From Corynebacterium sp. MSK041 (lineage in GTDB: Bacteria > Actinomycetota > Actinomycetes > Mycobacteriales > Mycobacteriaceae), in contig NZ_JASPJK010000011.1 in the NCBI RefSeq assembly GCF_030232265.1, forward strand, positions 1 to 64,000: 64,000 nucleotides of DNA, given 5' to 3'. The position numbers and the translations under genes are program-made. A model generated the notes under the pieces. That model had not been told where the DNA came from. It was given only the letters and a program-made list of their open reading frames with translations, and did no database searches. Below are positions 55,041-63,814 of the stretch, piece by piece. Position 1 is the stretch's first letter; each line of letters opens with the position of its first letter.

Positions 55041-56774
55041 CTAGCGCACGCGCCAAGCGCTGGCGGCCTGCTGCTGGCGCCAGTATGCGGCGAAGCGGCC
55101 ATCAAGGGCGAGCAGGTCCTCGATGCTGCCGTCCTCGATGACGCGGCCGGCATCGAAGAAGATGACGCGGTCGGCCTGGCGGATGGAGGACAGGCGGTGC
55201 GCGACGATGATGCGGGTGCGGGGCGTGGTCTCCGAGCTCAGGGCAGCGGCGACGGCGCGTTCGTTTTCGGTATCGAGCGCGCTGGTGGCCTCATCGACTA
55301 GCAGCACGGGGGCGCAGCTGAGCAGGGCGCGGGCGATCGAGACGCGCTGGCGCTGCCCGCCCGATAGCAGCGTGCCACCGTCGCCGACCATTGTGGCCAT
55401 GCCGTCGGTGAGTTGCGCGGCAACGGCATCCACGCGCGCGAGTGCGGTGGCGCGCTCGATCTGCTCGCCGGTGGCGTGGGGATTACCGATGGAGATGTTG
55501 TCCAGCAGTGTGCCGTCAAACAGGTACGGGTCTTGGAAGATGACGGCGATGAGGGCGCGGCGGGCGGCGGGAGTGAGCTCGGCGAGGTCCGTGCCCTGGA
55601 TACGGATGCTTCCGGAGGTGGGCTGGTGGAGCCCGGCCAGCAGGAACAGCAGGGTGGATTTGCCCGAGCCAGAAGGCCCGACGATCGCGGTTGTGGTGCC
55701 CGGCTGGAAGGTGAGGTTCAGGCCGTCAAGCACGGGGCGCTCGCGCGTGGCGTCATAACCGAAGGTGACGTCGGCGACCTCGATCTGGGGAGCGGTTGAG
55801 AAGGTTGGTGTCGCGGTTCCGGGGTGCTCGCGCGGTGCGGCAAGCACGGTGTGGATGGTGCGCAGTGCGTTCGTGGTCAGTTGCAAGCCGGCGGTGATAT
55901 CGGCCACGAGCGCCAGGGGCTCCAAGAAACGGACGATGACGACGATGAGCGCGATCGCGGCGGCGGGGGAAACCTCGCCGGTGACGGCGCGGCTGACCGC
56001 GAGGGCGCTGAGCGCAATGAGGGCGAGCTGGGTCAGCAGAGTGAAAACCAGCTGTTCGGGCGCGCGGTAGGCGAGCAGTCGACTCATCGCATGAGTGCGC
56101 GCGGCAAGTGCCTGGCCGACATGGCTGCTCTCGGTATCGACGCGGCGGGCGGAGCGCAACGCCTGCTGGGTGCGGGCGAACTCCAGGAGGCGCTCGGACA
56201 GCTGGGCGTGGGCGCGATCCGCGGCGGCGTCGGCGCTGCGCGCCAGGCGCATCGAGAGGACGAGGGCGCCAAGCAGCAGCGGCAGGAACGCCAGCGCTGC
56301 AGCGCCGAGCGTCGGAGAAAACCACAGCAGGCCGATGCCGATCGCGGCCGGAAGAATAAGGGCGTTCAGCAGCGGCGTCACCAGGTAGGCGATCAACCCG
56401 ACGAGTTCGGGACCGGTGGCAGCGACCGCCTGACGCGTGGTGGCCAGGTTATCGCCGGTCAGCCACTGCAATCGGATGGTGGTGATGCGCTCGGCGACGG
56501 TGTGCTGAGCGTGATCCAGCAGCACGAAGCCAACAGCGTAGGCGTGGCGGGCCGCGGCGCTATCGCACCCCCAGCCAAGCGCCGTAGCGATCGCGATCAT
56601 GGCCAGAGGGCGCCAGGCATCACCCGGCTGCGAGCTGAACAGGGCCGAGATGAGCGGAATGAGGGCGAGCGCCGCTGCGGCGCGTAGCGCGATACTTAGC
56701 GCCGTGAGCGCCAGGTAGGGGGTGATATGGCGGCGCTGGGCCGGTGGCAGCAGGTTAATGAGCGTGCGGATCAT
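55041..56774 (-). CDS. irtB: IrtB-like siderophore ABC half-transporter
   Basis: 577 residues: six membrane segments and an ATPase with [28 protein letters not shown] and VLLVDEATSALD. Its start overlaps the stop of the IrtA-like gene (ATGA) and the two should form the IrtAB heterodimer that imports iron-siderophore. GC is clearly higher than in neighbours to the left. Confidence 0.87.
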   Translation of the reverse strand: MIRTLINLLPPAQRRHITPYLALTALSIALRAAAALALIPLISALFSSQPGDAWRPLAMIAIATALGWGCDSAAARHAYAVGFVLLDHAQHTVAERITTIRLQWLTGDNLATTRQAVAATGPELVGLIAYLVTPLLNALILPAAIGIGLLWFSPTLGAAALAFLPLLLGALVLSMRLARSADAAADRAHAQLSERLLEFARTQQALRSARRVDTESSHVGQALAARTHAMSRLLAYRAPEQLVFTLLTQLALIALSALAVSRAVTGEVSPAAAIALIVVIVRFLEPLALVADITAGLQLTTNALRTIHTVLAAPREHPGTATPTFSTAPQIEVADVTFGYDATRERPVLDGLNLTFQPGTTTAIVGPSGSGKSTLLFLLAGLHQPTSGSIRIQGTDLAELTPAARRALIAVIFQDPYLFDGTLLDNISIGNPHATGEQIERATALARVDAVAAQLTDGMATMVGDGGTLLSGGQRQRVSIARALLSCAPVLLVDEATSALDTENERAVAAALSSETTPRTRIIVAHRLSSIRQADRVIFFDAGRVIEDGSIEDLLALDGRFAAYWRQQQAASAWRVR

Positions 56775-59317
56775 GAGGTGGCCTTCGTCTCGGCGGCTGC
56801 CCAGAGTTCGGCGTAGCGACCGCCGCGTGCGAGCAGTTCCTCGTGCCGACCCTGCTCGATGATCTGGCCGCCATCGAGCACAACGATGGTATCGACGCCA
56901 GTGATGGTGTGCAGGCGGTGAGCGATGAGCAGCACGGTGCGTCCGGCGGTCAGGCGGCTGACCGCCTGCTGGACGAGGTATTCGGATTCGGGGTCGGAAA
57001 ATGCCGTCGCCTCGTCCAGCACGAGGATTGGACAGTCGGCCAGCAGCGCACGGGCGATGGTGATGCGCTGGCGTTCACCGCCGGATAGGGCGATGTCAGC
57101 GCCCAGGATCGTGTCATAGCCGTCCGGTAGGGCGAGGATGCGCTCGTGAATGTGAGCGGCGCGGGCAGCCTGCTCCACCTCGTGCCGACTGGCATCCGGG
57201 CGAGCGAGCGCGATGTTCTCGTGGGCGCTGGCGCGCACCAGTTGCGGATTCTGGAAGACGAAGCCAACCCGCGAATACAGCTGTGATGCCTCGAGCGTAC
57301 GAAGATCGTGGCCGCCGATGCGGATTGCGCCGTCGGTCACGTCGTAGAACCGGGCAAGCAGGCTCGCCAGGGTGGATTTACCCGCACCGGACGGGCCCAC
57401 GAGCGCAGTGATGGTACCGGGCGCCAGGCGCAGCGAGACGCCCGACAGCACGGGGGTAGACGCGTCGTAGCCAAAGCTCACATCATCGAACTCGACGAGA
57501 CCAGCGGGCCTCGGCGCGCTCGCCGCATGCTCGACCTCAGGCAGCGTGGACAGCTGCTCCTGGTCGAGCATGACCTGGATCCGGCGTGCCGCGAGCATAC
57601 CGTCGCGCAGCGCCTGCAGACCGTAGCCGACGCCCAGTAGCCGCGCACCGAACGTCGTGCCAAGAAAGAGGAAGGGCAGCAGCGAGATCGGATCCATCAT
57701 GCCCGCGGTGATGAGCGCGGTGCCCACCACGCAGCTGAGGAACAGGAACGTCGCGGGGCGCGTGACCAGATCGATGAAGGTTTTGCGGCCGCTGAGCGGC
57801 TGCTGCCAGGATCGCAGGAAATCGAGGTAGTCTCGCAGGCTCCGGGTGAAGGGCGCGGCGGCTGCACCCCCGAAGACGCGCACGACGGCTTGCCCCTGCA
57901 GGTAGGCGTCAGCAGCGCTGGCCATCTGCTGGCGCCACTGCGGCGCCTGCACTACGCGCGGGCCCGACTGCGTCATCATGATGTACATGCCGATCAGGTA
58001 GGCGAGCACCGGCAGCAGCAGGGTGAGCGCCACCCGCCAGTCGATCACGAACAGGTAGCCCAAGACGGCCACAGGCGCGACGATGGCGCCGACCGCATCG
58101 GGCACCGCATGCGTGATGAGGTAGTGCATCGCCAGCGGATCATCGTGCACCAGCTGCTTGATGTGCGCCGCGCTGCGGGTATCGAAAAACCCGAGGGGCA
58201 CGCGTCCGAGCGTCATCAGCAGTCGGGTGCGCAGGTCCTGACTGACGCGCGCATCGACGATGTGCAGCCAGGTCATCAGCCCGGTCGTGAGTAGCGCGCC
58301 CGCGATAAGGACCAGGCCGGCCCACCAGCCCAGGCGGATGAGCGCGTCGGTGCCGGCGCCGACGAGCAGCAGCCGGGCGAGTTCGACGAGCAGGACGTAG
58401 GGGGCCAGCTGCGCGAGTGTGGCCAGCGCTTGCACGATCGCCGCCAGGATGAAGGTTGTGCGCAGCGGGGCGAGCAGGCGCCGACCGGCCTCAGCCCGCC
58501 ACGTCCCGCTGATAGGCGCAGCCTCGCCGGCCGCAGGTACCTGCGCGGCGGCAGCCTCGGGCAGATCCTTGGGGCGTTTTTTGCCGAATGCCCGCCCATA
58601 ACACCAGTAGGCGCGGGCTTGGATTTCGGACTTCGGGAAGCCAAAATCGTTCATCAGGCGGCGACGCACATATTTCAAGCTGTCGGACTCACACGCCACC
58701 CACGCGCTCCAGTTCGACCAGTCCCGCGCAGCCAGTCCCGTCGCCAGGCTCGCCTCATCGACGCGCGGCACCCAATGCACTCGCGCGCGCGGATGCGTGC
58801 GGATTTCCAGCATGTGGTCATCGAGCGTGTGCTCTTCCAGGTACAGTTCGACCGGCAGCTCGGATGGAAGCACCTCGAGGATTGAATTGATGGCGGGCAG
58901 CGACGCGGCATCACCAATGACGAGGTATCCGTCGGGTAGTTCCTCGGGCAGGACGAAACCCGTCGAGCCGAGCGTAGTGACCGCGATGGTATCGCCCGGC
59001 TGTGCCTGGCTTGCCCAGCTGGAGGCCGGCCCGGCAGGTTCGTGCAGCACCACGTCGATCGCGAACTCACCGGTATCCGGGTCGGCCTCGACGATGGTGT
59101 AGCCGCGCTGATGTTCCTGGTCGCTGCCGTCCGGATCGGGGAACCAGAACCGCAGCCAGGCCGTGGGCGCGAGAACGACCTCGGCAAGCAGACTTGCACT
59201 CACCAGGTGGATTCGCACGAAATGCGGGGCGAGGTAGGTCACGGCCGTGACTGTTGCGCTGTGGTCGCGCGCTCCAAATCCGCGCGTCAGCACGCCCTCA
59301 AAACCCCGTTTCGCCAT
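56771..59317 (-). CDS. irtA: IrtA-like fusion: siderophore-interacting reductase + ABC half-transporter
   Basis: 848 residues. The first 260 are a siderophore-interacting FAD domain (RGYTIVEAD flavin motif, YLVIGDAASLPAI, YWCYGRAFG), then six membrane segments and an ATPase with GPSGAGKSTLA, LSGGERQRITIA and LVLDEATAFSDPESE. This is the layout of mycobacterial IrtA, which imports and reduces ferric carboxymycobactin. I chose the ATG at 59317 (eight bases after AGGAGGG). A DtxR box lies at 59348-59366. Confidence 0.9.
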   Translation of the reverse strand: MAKRGFEGVLTRGFGARDHSATVTAVTYLAPHFVRIHLVSASLLAEVVLAPTAWLRFWFPDPDGSDQEHQRGYTIVEADPDTGEFAIDVVLHEPAGPASSWASQAQPGDTIAVTTLGSTGFVLPEELPDGYLVIGDAASLPAINSILEVLPSELPVELYLEEHTLDDHMLEIRTHPRARVHWVPRVDEASLATGLAARDWSNWSAWVACESDSLKYVRRRLMNDFGFPKSEIQARAYWCYGRAFGKKRPKDLPEAAAAQVPAAGEAAPISGTWRAEAGRRLLAPLRTTFILAAIVQALATLAQLAPYVLLVELARLLLVGAGTDALIRLGWWAGLVLIAGALLTTGLMTWLHIVDARVSQDLRTRLLMTLGRVPLGFFDTRSAAHIKQLVHDDPLAMHYLITHAVPDAVGAIVAPVAVLGYLFVIDWRVALTLLLPVLAYLIGMYIMMTQSGPRVVQAPQWRQQMASAADAYLQGQAVVRVFGGAAAAPFTRSLRDYLDFLRSWQQPLSGRKTFIDLVTRPATFLFLSCVVGTALITAGMMDPISLLPFLFLGTTFGARLLGVGYGLQALRDGMLAARRIQVMLDQEQLSTLPEVEHAASAPRPAGLVEFDDVSFGYDASTPVLSGVSLRLAPGTITALVGPSGAGKSTLASLLARFYDVTDGAIRIGGHDLRTLEASQLYSRVGFVFQNPQLVRASAHENIALARPDASRHEVEQAARAAHIHERILALPDGYDTILGADIALSGGERQRITIARALLADCPILVLDEATAFSDPESEYLVQQAVSRLTAGRTVLLIAHRLHTITGVDTIVVLDGGQIIEQGRHEELLARGGRYAELWAAAETKATS

Positions 59318-59347
59318 GTGCATTCCCTCCTGCGCCGCGCCACAAAT

Positions 59348-59366
59348 TAAGGTGACCCTAACCTAA
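59348..59366. promoter_or_regulatory. DtxR iron box upstream of irtAB
   Basis: TAAGGTGACCCTAACCTAA matches the DtxR consensus at 16 of 19 positions. It lies about 30 bases upstream of the irtA start, a normal repressor position. Confidence 0.82.
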
Positions 59367-59400
59367 GTCGAGGGCGGGGTCAAATGCGTCGGCGCGGCGC

Positions 59401-59798
59401 CTAGGGCTGCAGGCTCGCCACCAGCTCGCGCACCCGAGCCTGAATCTCGTCGCGGATCACGCGCACGGTGGCAAGGTCCTGCCCAGCCGGATCGGCCAGC
59501 TGCCAATCCTCATAGCGCGTGCCGGGAAAAACGGACACGCATCGCCGCAGCCCATCGTGATGACGACGTCGGAGGATTGCACGTCCTCAGCCACCAGCAC
59601 CCTCGGGCGCGCCGCGGCCAGATCGATCCCGACCTCCGCCATCGCCTCTCGTACCACGGGGTTGATCGAATCAGCGGGGGCGGAGCCCGCGGAGCGGACC
59701 TCAATGCGTCCGCCGGACAGCGTCTTGGCAAAAGCCGCCGCCATCTGGGAGCGGCCTGCATTGTGAACGCACACAAACATGATCGTGGGTCGGGTCAT
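59401..59798 (-). pseudogene. arsC: Arsenate reductase (LMW-phosphatase type), frameshifted
   Basis: Starts MTRPTIMFVCVHNAGRSQMAA with the CX5R phosphatase-like loop of ArsC. After GCGDACPFFP the frame is lost by one missing base near 59530; the expected end (GTRYEDWQLADPAGQDLATV...) continues in another frame to a TAG at 59401. A one-base deletion next to a short homopolymer could be a true mutation or a sequencing error. Confidence 0.8.
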
Positions 59799-59854
59799 AG
59801 CCCCATTGAACCGCAGGCGTGGGCAATGGCCAAGGCAAGGTTTAGCCTGGAAGG

Positions 59855-60761
59855 GTGAGCCTATGGCGCGACAAGCAGCAAGCCCGGGCGGCCGAGGTGC
59901 CGCCCGGGCTACTCGCCGTCCTTGCCATGCTTTCGGTCCAACTCTCGGGAGCCTTCGCCGTTGGCTTGATCAACGACGTCGGGCCGCGCGGGGCTGCCTG
60001 GCTGCGCGTGGCCGCCGGCGCCGTCCTCATCCTGGCAATCGCGCGCCTGCGCCTGCGCGGTATGACCTGGCGTGACGCCGGTCTCGTCACCGCCCTCGGC
60101 GTCACCACCGGCTCGCTAACTTTCTTCTTTTTGCCGCAATCCAGCGCATCTAACTCGGCACCGCCGTGGCTCTGGAATTCCTCGGCCCACTCGTCCTTGC
60201 CGCGCTCACAAGCACCTCGCGGCGCGCCCTTTCCTATCCCGCCCTCGCCATGATCGGCGTCGTCTTACTGACCCGGCCCTGGATCGGTAACGTCGACGTC
60301 GTCGGCATCCTGTTCGCCCTCGGCTCCGGGCTCGGGTGGGCGCTGTATATCGTCTTAACCCAACGCGTCGGTGATCGGTTTTCCGGCATCAGCGCCCTCG
60401 CCTACACCATCCCGATCGTCGCCATCGCCTACGCGCCCATCGGGCTACCCGAGGCGCTGCCGTACCTGTCCCTGCCGGTCATCGCCACGGCGCTCGGGCT
60501 CGCACTCCTGATGCCGGTCATCCCTCTCGCCTTCGAAATCGTCGCGCTGCGTGCCATGGCCCCGGCCGCCTTCGGCACCCTCATGTGCTGGAGCCCGCGA
60601 TCAGCGTGCTTATCGGCGCGATCGTCCTCGCCCAAGTACCGCTGCCAATCCAGGTCCTTGGCATCGTGCTCGTCGTCGCCGCCGGAATCGGCTCGGAGCG
60701 CTTCGCCGCCCGCGATGTGTCGCCCACGCCCATCACGTGGCCGGAGAGCGACGAAGCCTAG
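59855..60761 (+). pseudogene. EamA/RhtA-type exporter, multiply broken
   Basis: A drug/metabolite transporter frame of about 300 residues: it starts VPPGLLAVLAMLSVQLSGAF, is shifted at a T-run near 60131 with an in-frame TAA near 60151, resumes at LGTAVALEFLGPLVLAAL, and shifts again near 60582 before EPAISVLIGAIVLAQVPLP and a natural TAG at 60761. At least three lesions, so it is not a working exporter. Confidence 0.8.
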
Positions 60762-60990
60762 GTCAGCAGGGCCCGCACCTTCGCGTCGGTCGCCTTACCC
60801 GAGATGACCGTGCCCTTTTCAAACAGCTCGATCACCCGCGGATTGATATAGGAATCGCGCGCGATCGCCGGCGTATTGTGTAGCCACTCGGCCGTCGTCT
60901 TGATCGCCGCCGTCACGGCCCCGGGAGAGGTATCGCCCGCCTTGGCCGCGCGCGACAGGGCCTGCGCCGCGACGGCAGCGAACAGACAAT
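60758..60990 (-). pseudogene. 3' fragment of DNA topoisomerase IB
   Basis: The last 77 or so residues of a poxvirus-type topoisomerase IB are recognisable: FAAVAAQALSRAAK, then LHNTPAIARDSYINPRVIEL including the catalytic Tyr motif SYINPR, and a natural stop. Sequence upstream of about 60990 no longer matches, so the gene is 5'-truncated. Its stop overlaps the exporter stop. Confidence 0.65.
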
Positions 60991-61061
60991 CGCGACCAGT
61001 TCCTAGTGGTCCTAGGACTCTCCTCTCGTCACCCGGGCAGTTAGACACGTTGAATAAAGTC

Positions 61062-61673
61062 ATGAGCTTTCCGGCAACCGTTCTGCGCGTTCTCGTCGCC
61101 TCCCCATCCGACGTACCCGATGCCCGAGATGCAGTCGAGGGCGCTCTGCACTCATGGAATCGACTCCACGCGACGACTCGGAATGTAGTCTTACTGCCGT
61201 GGCGGTGGGAGACCAATTCTGTACCGCTGCTCGGAGGTCACTCTCAGGAGATCATCAACACCCAGGGAGTCGACGGAGCCGACATCGTGGTCGCGCTCTT
61301 CGGCAGCCGACTCGGCTCACCAACACCAGATGCAGTGTCGGGAACAGTTGAAGAGATTGAGCGAGCAGTAAACAGCGGGAAACCGGTACACCTGTTTTTC
61401 TCAAGAGCCCCACTGCCTCATGACGTCGATACTGCGCAACTCGAGGGTCTCCGAAATTTCAAGAATGAAATCAAGGAGCGGGGACTGCTCGGAGAATTCG
61501 ATGACATCCGCCAACTGGAGAACCAAGTCTGGGCTGCCGTCGAGCATGACCTAGTCAAAATCGATCTCTCCGTGGTCGGGGTGCGCCATGAGCCGCTCGG
61601 CGTCCGCTTCCGCGTCGAGTCAAAGAGCGAGCGACACGAAAAGGAAATTGACAAGCGCGGCAAGATCAAATAG
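61062..61673 (+). CDS. DUF4062/TIR-like domain protein (ends at an in-frame amber)
   Basis: 203 residues with the DUF4062-type fold, related to TIR-like effector domains: LRVLVASPSDVPDARDAV, then WRWETNSVPLLGG, ADIVVALFGSRLGSPT, SGTVEEIERAV and GKPVHLFFS. Such domains occur in defence and signalling proteins. ATG at 61062 with no strong ribosome binding site. The same frame stays open after the TAG up to 61916, so the protein is probably truncated. It sits beside an hsdM fragment. Confidence 0.65.
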   Translation: MSFPATVLRVLVASPSDVPDARDAVEGALHSWNRLHATTRNVVLLPWRWETNSVPLLGGHSQEIINTQGVDGADIVVALFGSRLGSPTPDAVSGTVEEIERAVNSGKPVHLFFSRAPLPHDVDTAQLEGLRNFKNEIKERGLLGEFDDIRQLENQVWAAVEHDLVKIDLSVVGVRHEPLGVRFRVESKSERHEKEIDKRGKIK

Positions 61674-61916
61674 GAAACGAAACACTGGTTTGAGGTTACC
61701 AATACTGGTGATCTCGCTGCTGAAGCGGTGACCTTCGAAGGCCAAGCCGCATCGGGCCTTATGAGACTCCTTGTGGATGATCAGCCAATCACGCTGGAAC
61801 CTGGGGTCATCTGGAAAGTGCCAGTCTCGTATTCGATGGGCACCGCAGGCACAAAGCTAACCGTTCACTGGGTCGAAGATAATGAAAAACAGTCGAAGAC
61901 TTTCGACGTCCAATGA
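61674..61916 (+). pseudogene. Downstream part of the DUF4062 gene beyond the amber codon
   Basis: In the same frame as 61062-61673: 80 residues of beta-rich sequence (HWFEVTNTGDLAAEAVTFEG, VDDQPITLEPG, TKLTVHWVEDNEKQSK) that resemble an Ig-like C-terminal domain, then TGA/TAA-type stop. This suggests an original protein of 284 residues cut by one nonsense change at 61671-61673. Confidence 0.6.
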
Positions 61917-61942
61917 AGCGCGAGGTTACGTCGGTGAACCAG

Positions 61943-62680
61943 TCAGGCAGCTAAATCGTAGTTCGCGCGCGTTTGTATCCGTCGTGGCATGAAAGTTTCG
62001 TAGACGGATCGGATGATGCCGTCCTCTTCCAGTTCCGCGTCGTCCGAGGTGAACAGGATGGACGTCATCAGACGAATCGCGTCGCGCGGGGTATAGAACT
62101 CACCGGCGTCTTTCGCCTTTCGGGCGAACGAGCGATACATCAAGTTCTCAAAGATGTCGCCCATCGTCTGATCCTGAAGCGCCTCGTCAGACATGTCGAT
62201 GGACGCGAAGTGGTTCACCACATTCCAGAGTTGGTTATTGCGGTCGAGGAAGTCGATGAGTTTCTCAAACTCGAACGCTTTCCAGATCTCTTGAATATTC
62301 GCGGAGAACGCCCTGAGATACTGTTCCAACCCTTCCTTTAAGGTGTCGTCGGAAGTAGCCAAGCGCTCAAGTGAGAGTTCCGAGGTGTTCCAAAATCGGA
62401 GCTTGAACATGCTCTCGATCTTCAGGTTCACGATCGAAGGATCTGTCCCCTTCACGTTCTCTCGGTGAACAAGATCTAAAACGTCCTTCTTCGTCGACTC
62501 CAATCGGCCTTCGAGACGGCGGAGGACGGTAAACGGAATGATGTAGTCACCGTAATTCTCGGCTGGGACAATTAAACGCAAGTAATCGTCGGCAGTCTGC
62601 CAAATGGCAGCGTTCAGGCTATTGACCTTGGCGGTTTGCTTTGGCGTGATCGAATCGAGGATCTCTGAAGTGTCAGTCAT
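61943..62680 (-). pseudogene. hsdM: Type I restriction-modification methylase HsdM, truncated
   Basis: Only about 233 of the usual 500 or more residues. The N-terminal domain (IWQTADDYLRLIVPAENYGDY), the ENLMYRSFARKAKDAGEFYTPRD region and MTSILF are clear, but the frame ends (FMPRRIQTRANYDLAA) before the SAM site and NPPF/Y motif. Start ATG with AAGGAAG upstream. No hsdS or hsdR in the window. Confidence 0.85.
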
Positions 62681-62902
62681 CGTTGCTTCCTTGTGAATCT
62701 GTAGACGCCTGATTGTCCCACAAGAAGCACACTTTCCAGGGCAGTAAACTCTGGCGTTTCACCACATGAGCGGGACATTTGCGGCGCAGTGCTGCTAACC
62801 CAAACACAACCCTCTCCCCTCTGTTGTACACGTGAACACGTTTCCCTTGGGGTGGGCGTGGTCACTGGCGTAGTCCTGTCATTGATCAACAAGGGCGGCA
62901 TA

Positions 62903-63109
62903 ATGCGCACCATCCTCGAATCCAAAACGGGCAGGGCACTGACCAAAGGCAAGCAGGCCATGTTCTGGTTCGCCTTCGTCCCCATGCACCGATCCATCTC
63001 ACGCGACGAATTGCTTCTTGAATACCTCAAGACCACCAAAACCGGCACCTACCTCATCCCACCTGGTGTGGGTGAGAACGGCTTCGTCGGTGAAGGAATG
63101 TTTGCTTAA
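62903..63109 (+). CDS. Hypothetical small protein
   Basis: 68 residues (MRTILESKTGRALTKGKQ... ending GEGMFA), no family recognised. The ATG follows AAGGGCGG by four bases. Its TAA overlaps the convergent gene's stop (TTAA, 63106-63109), a style seen for real genes elsewhere in this window. The rest of 62681-62902 appears non-coding. Confidence 0.35.
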   Translation: MRTILESKTGRALTKGKQAMFWFAFVPMHRSISRDELLLEYLKTTKTGTYLIPPGVGENGFVGEGMFA

Positions 63110-63573
63110 ACTGCAGCCCCGCTCTTGCGTCCCTTCACCGACACAACAACGCCCACGATGTAGGACACAATCGCCCCAAGGAGACAGAGCCAACACAACA
63201 ACGCAGAAAGCTCTGTCGCCTGCCGCCCAACAAGCAGGGTGAAGACGGATTTCACGCTGTCCTCGGTGTCACCACCATCGACCATAAAGAAGCCAGCTAG
63301 AAAGAGAAACACCGTCACCGCGATGAAGGCCCAGGATTCGCGACACCCGAAGGTCTTATACGGCCCTGACTCTATGCCTTTCTCCACGTTGCGCACGGGG
63401 ATGAACCACAGGCCAAGAAGCAAAAGCGCCGCGATCGCCCCAACTGGAACGGAGAAGAGCACCATCCATCCGCCCACCCCAAACAAAACCCGCCCCAGGG
63501 CAAAGAACGCCACGCCTAACAGACTGAGGACAAGCGCCGCGACGGAGTTGAGTTGAACATTCCGGAAGTTCAT
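63106..63573 (-). CDS. Small four-span membrane protein
   Basis: About 155 residues with four hydrophobic segments (near 12-33, 35-60, 85-105, 130-150). No family recognised. The ATG at 63573 is chosen: TAGAAT lies just upstream, so the mRNA may be leaderless; the frame opens at 63615. A fragment of a paralogue is at 44243-44335. Confidence 0.7.
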   Translation of the reverse strand: MNFRNVQLNSVAALVLSLLGVAFFALGRVLFGVGGWMVLFSVPVGAIAALLLLGLWFIPVRNVEKGIESGPYKTFGCRESWAFIAVTVFLFLAGFFMVDGGDTEDSVKSVFTLLVGRQATELSALLCWLCLLGAIVSYIVGVVVSVKGRKSGAAV

Positions 63574-63801
63574 GCGCCACATTCTACGGAGGAAACCCAC
63601 TACTTTCGCAAGCACAACTGTCTCGGTGGGCAGCGCCTGTCATATCTCTACATCAGTGCAAGTGGAGAGCATCGCTGAGAGCTCTCGCTTTCTTGATTGC
63701 AACACTCGAACCTTTCTGAGAGGCAAAGGCTCACAGGTCTACCTGCGTGCGGACGCCGTAGAGAACTCCTTCCAAACCACGTAATCCCTGGTTGTAGCGG
63801 G

Positions 63802-63807
63802 TAGAAT
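63802..63807 (+). promoter_or_regulatory. -10 box for the right-edge transporter gene
   Basis: TAGAAT ends seven bases before the ATG at 63815, so transcription probably starts at or next to the start codon (leaderless mRNA). No ribosome binding site is visible. Confidence 0.5.
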
Positions 63808-63814
63808 TCGACAC

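Noticed and set aside
62677..63048. Minus-strand frame of 123 codons before hsdM
   Set aside because: No ribosome binding site, low-complexity residues and no family likeness; judged a chance frame.
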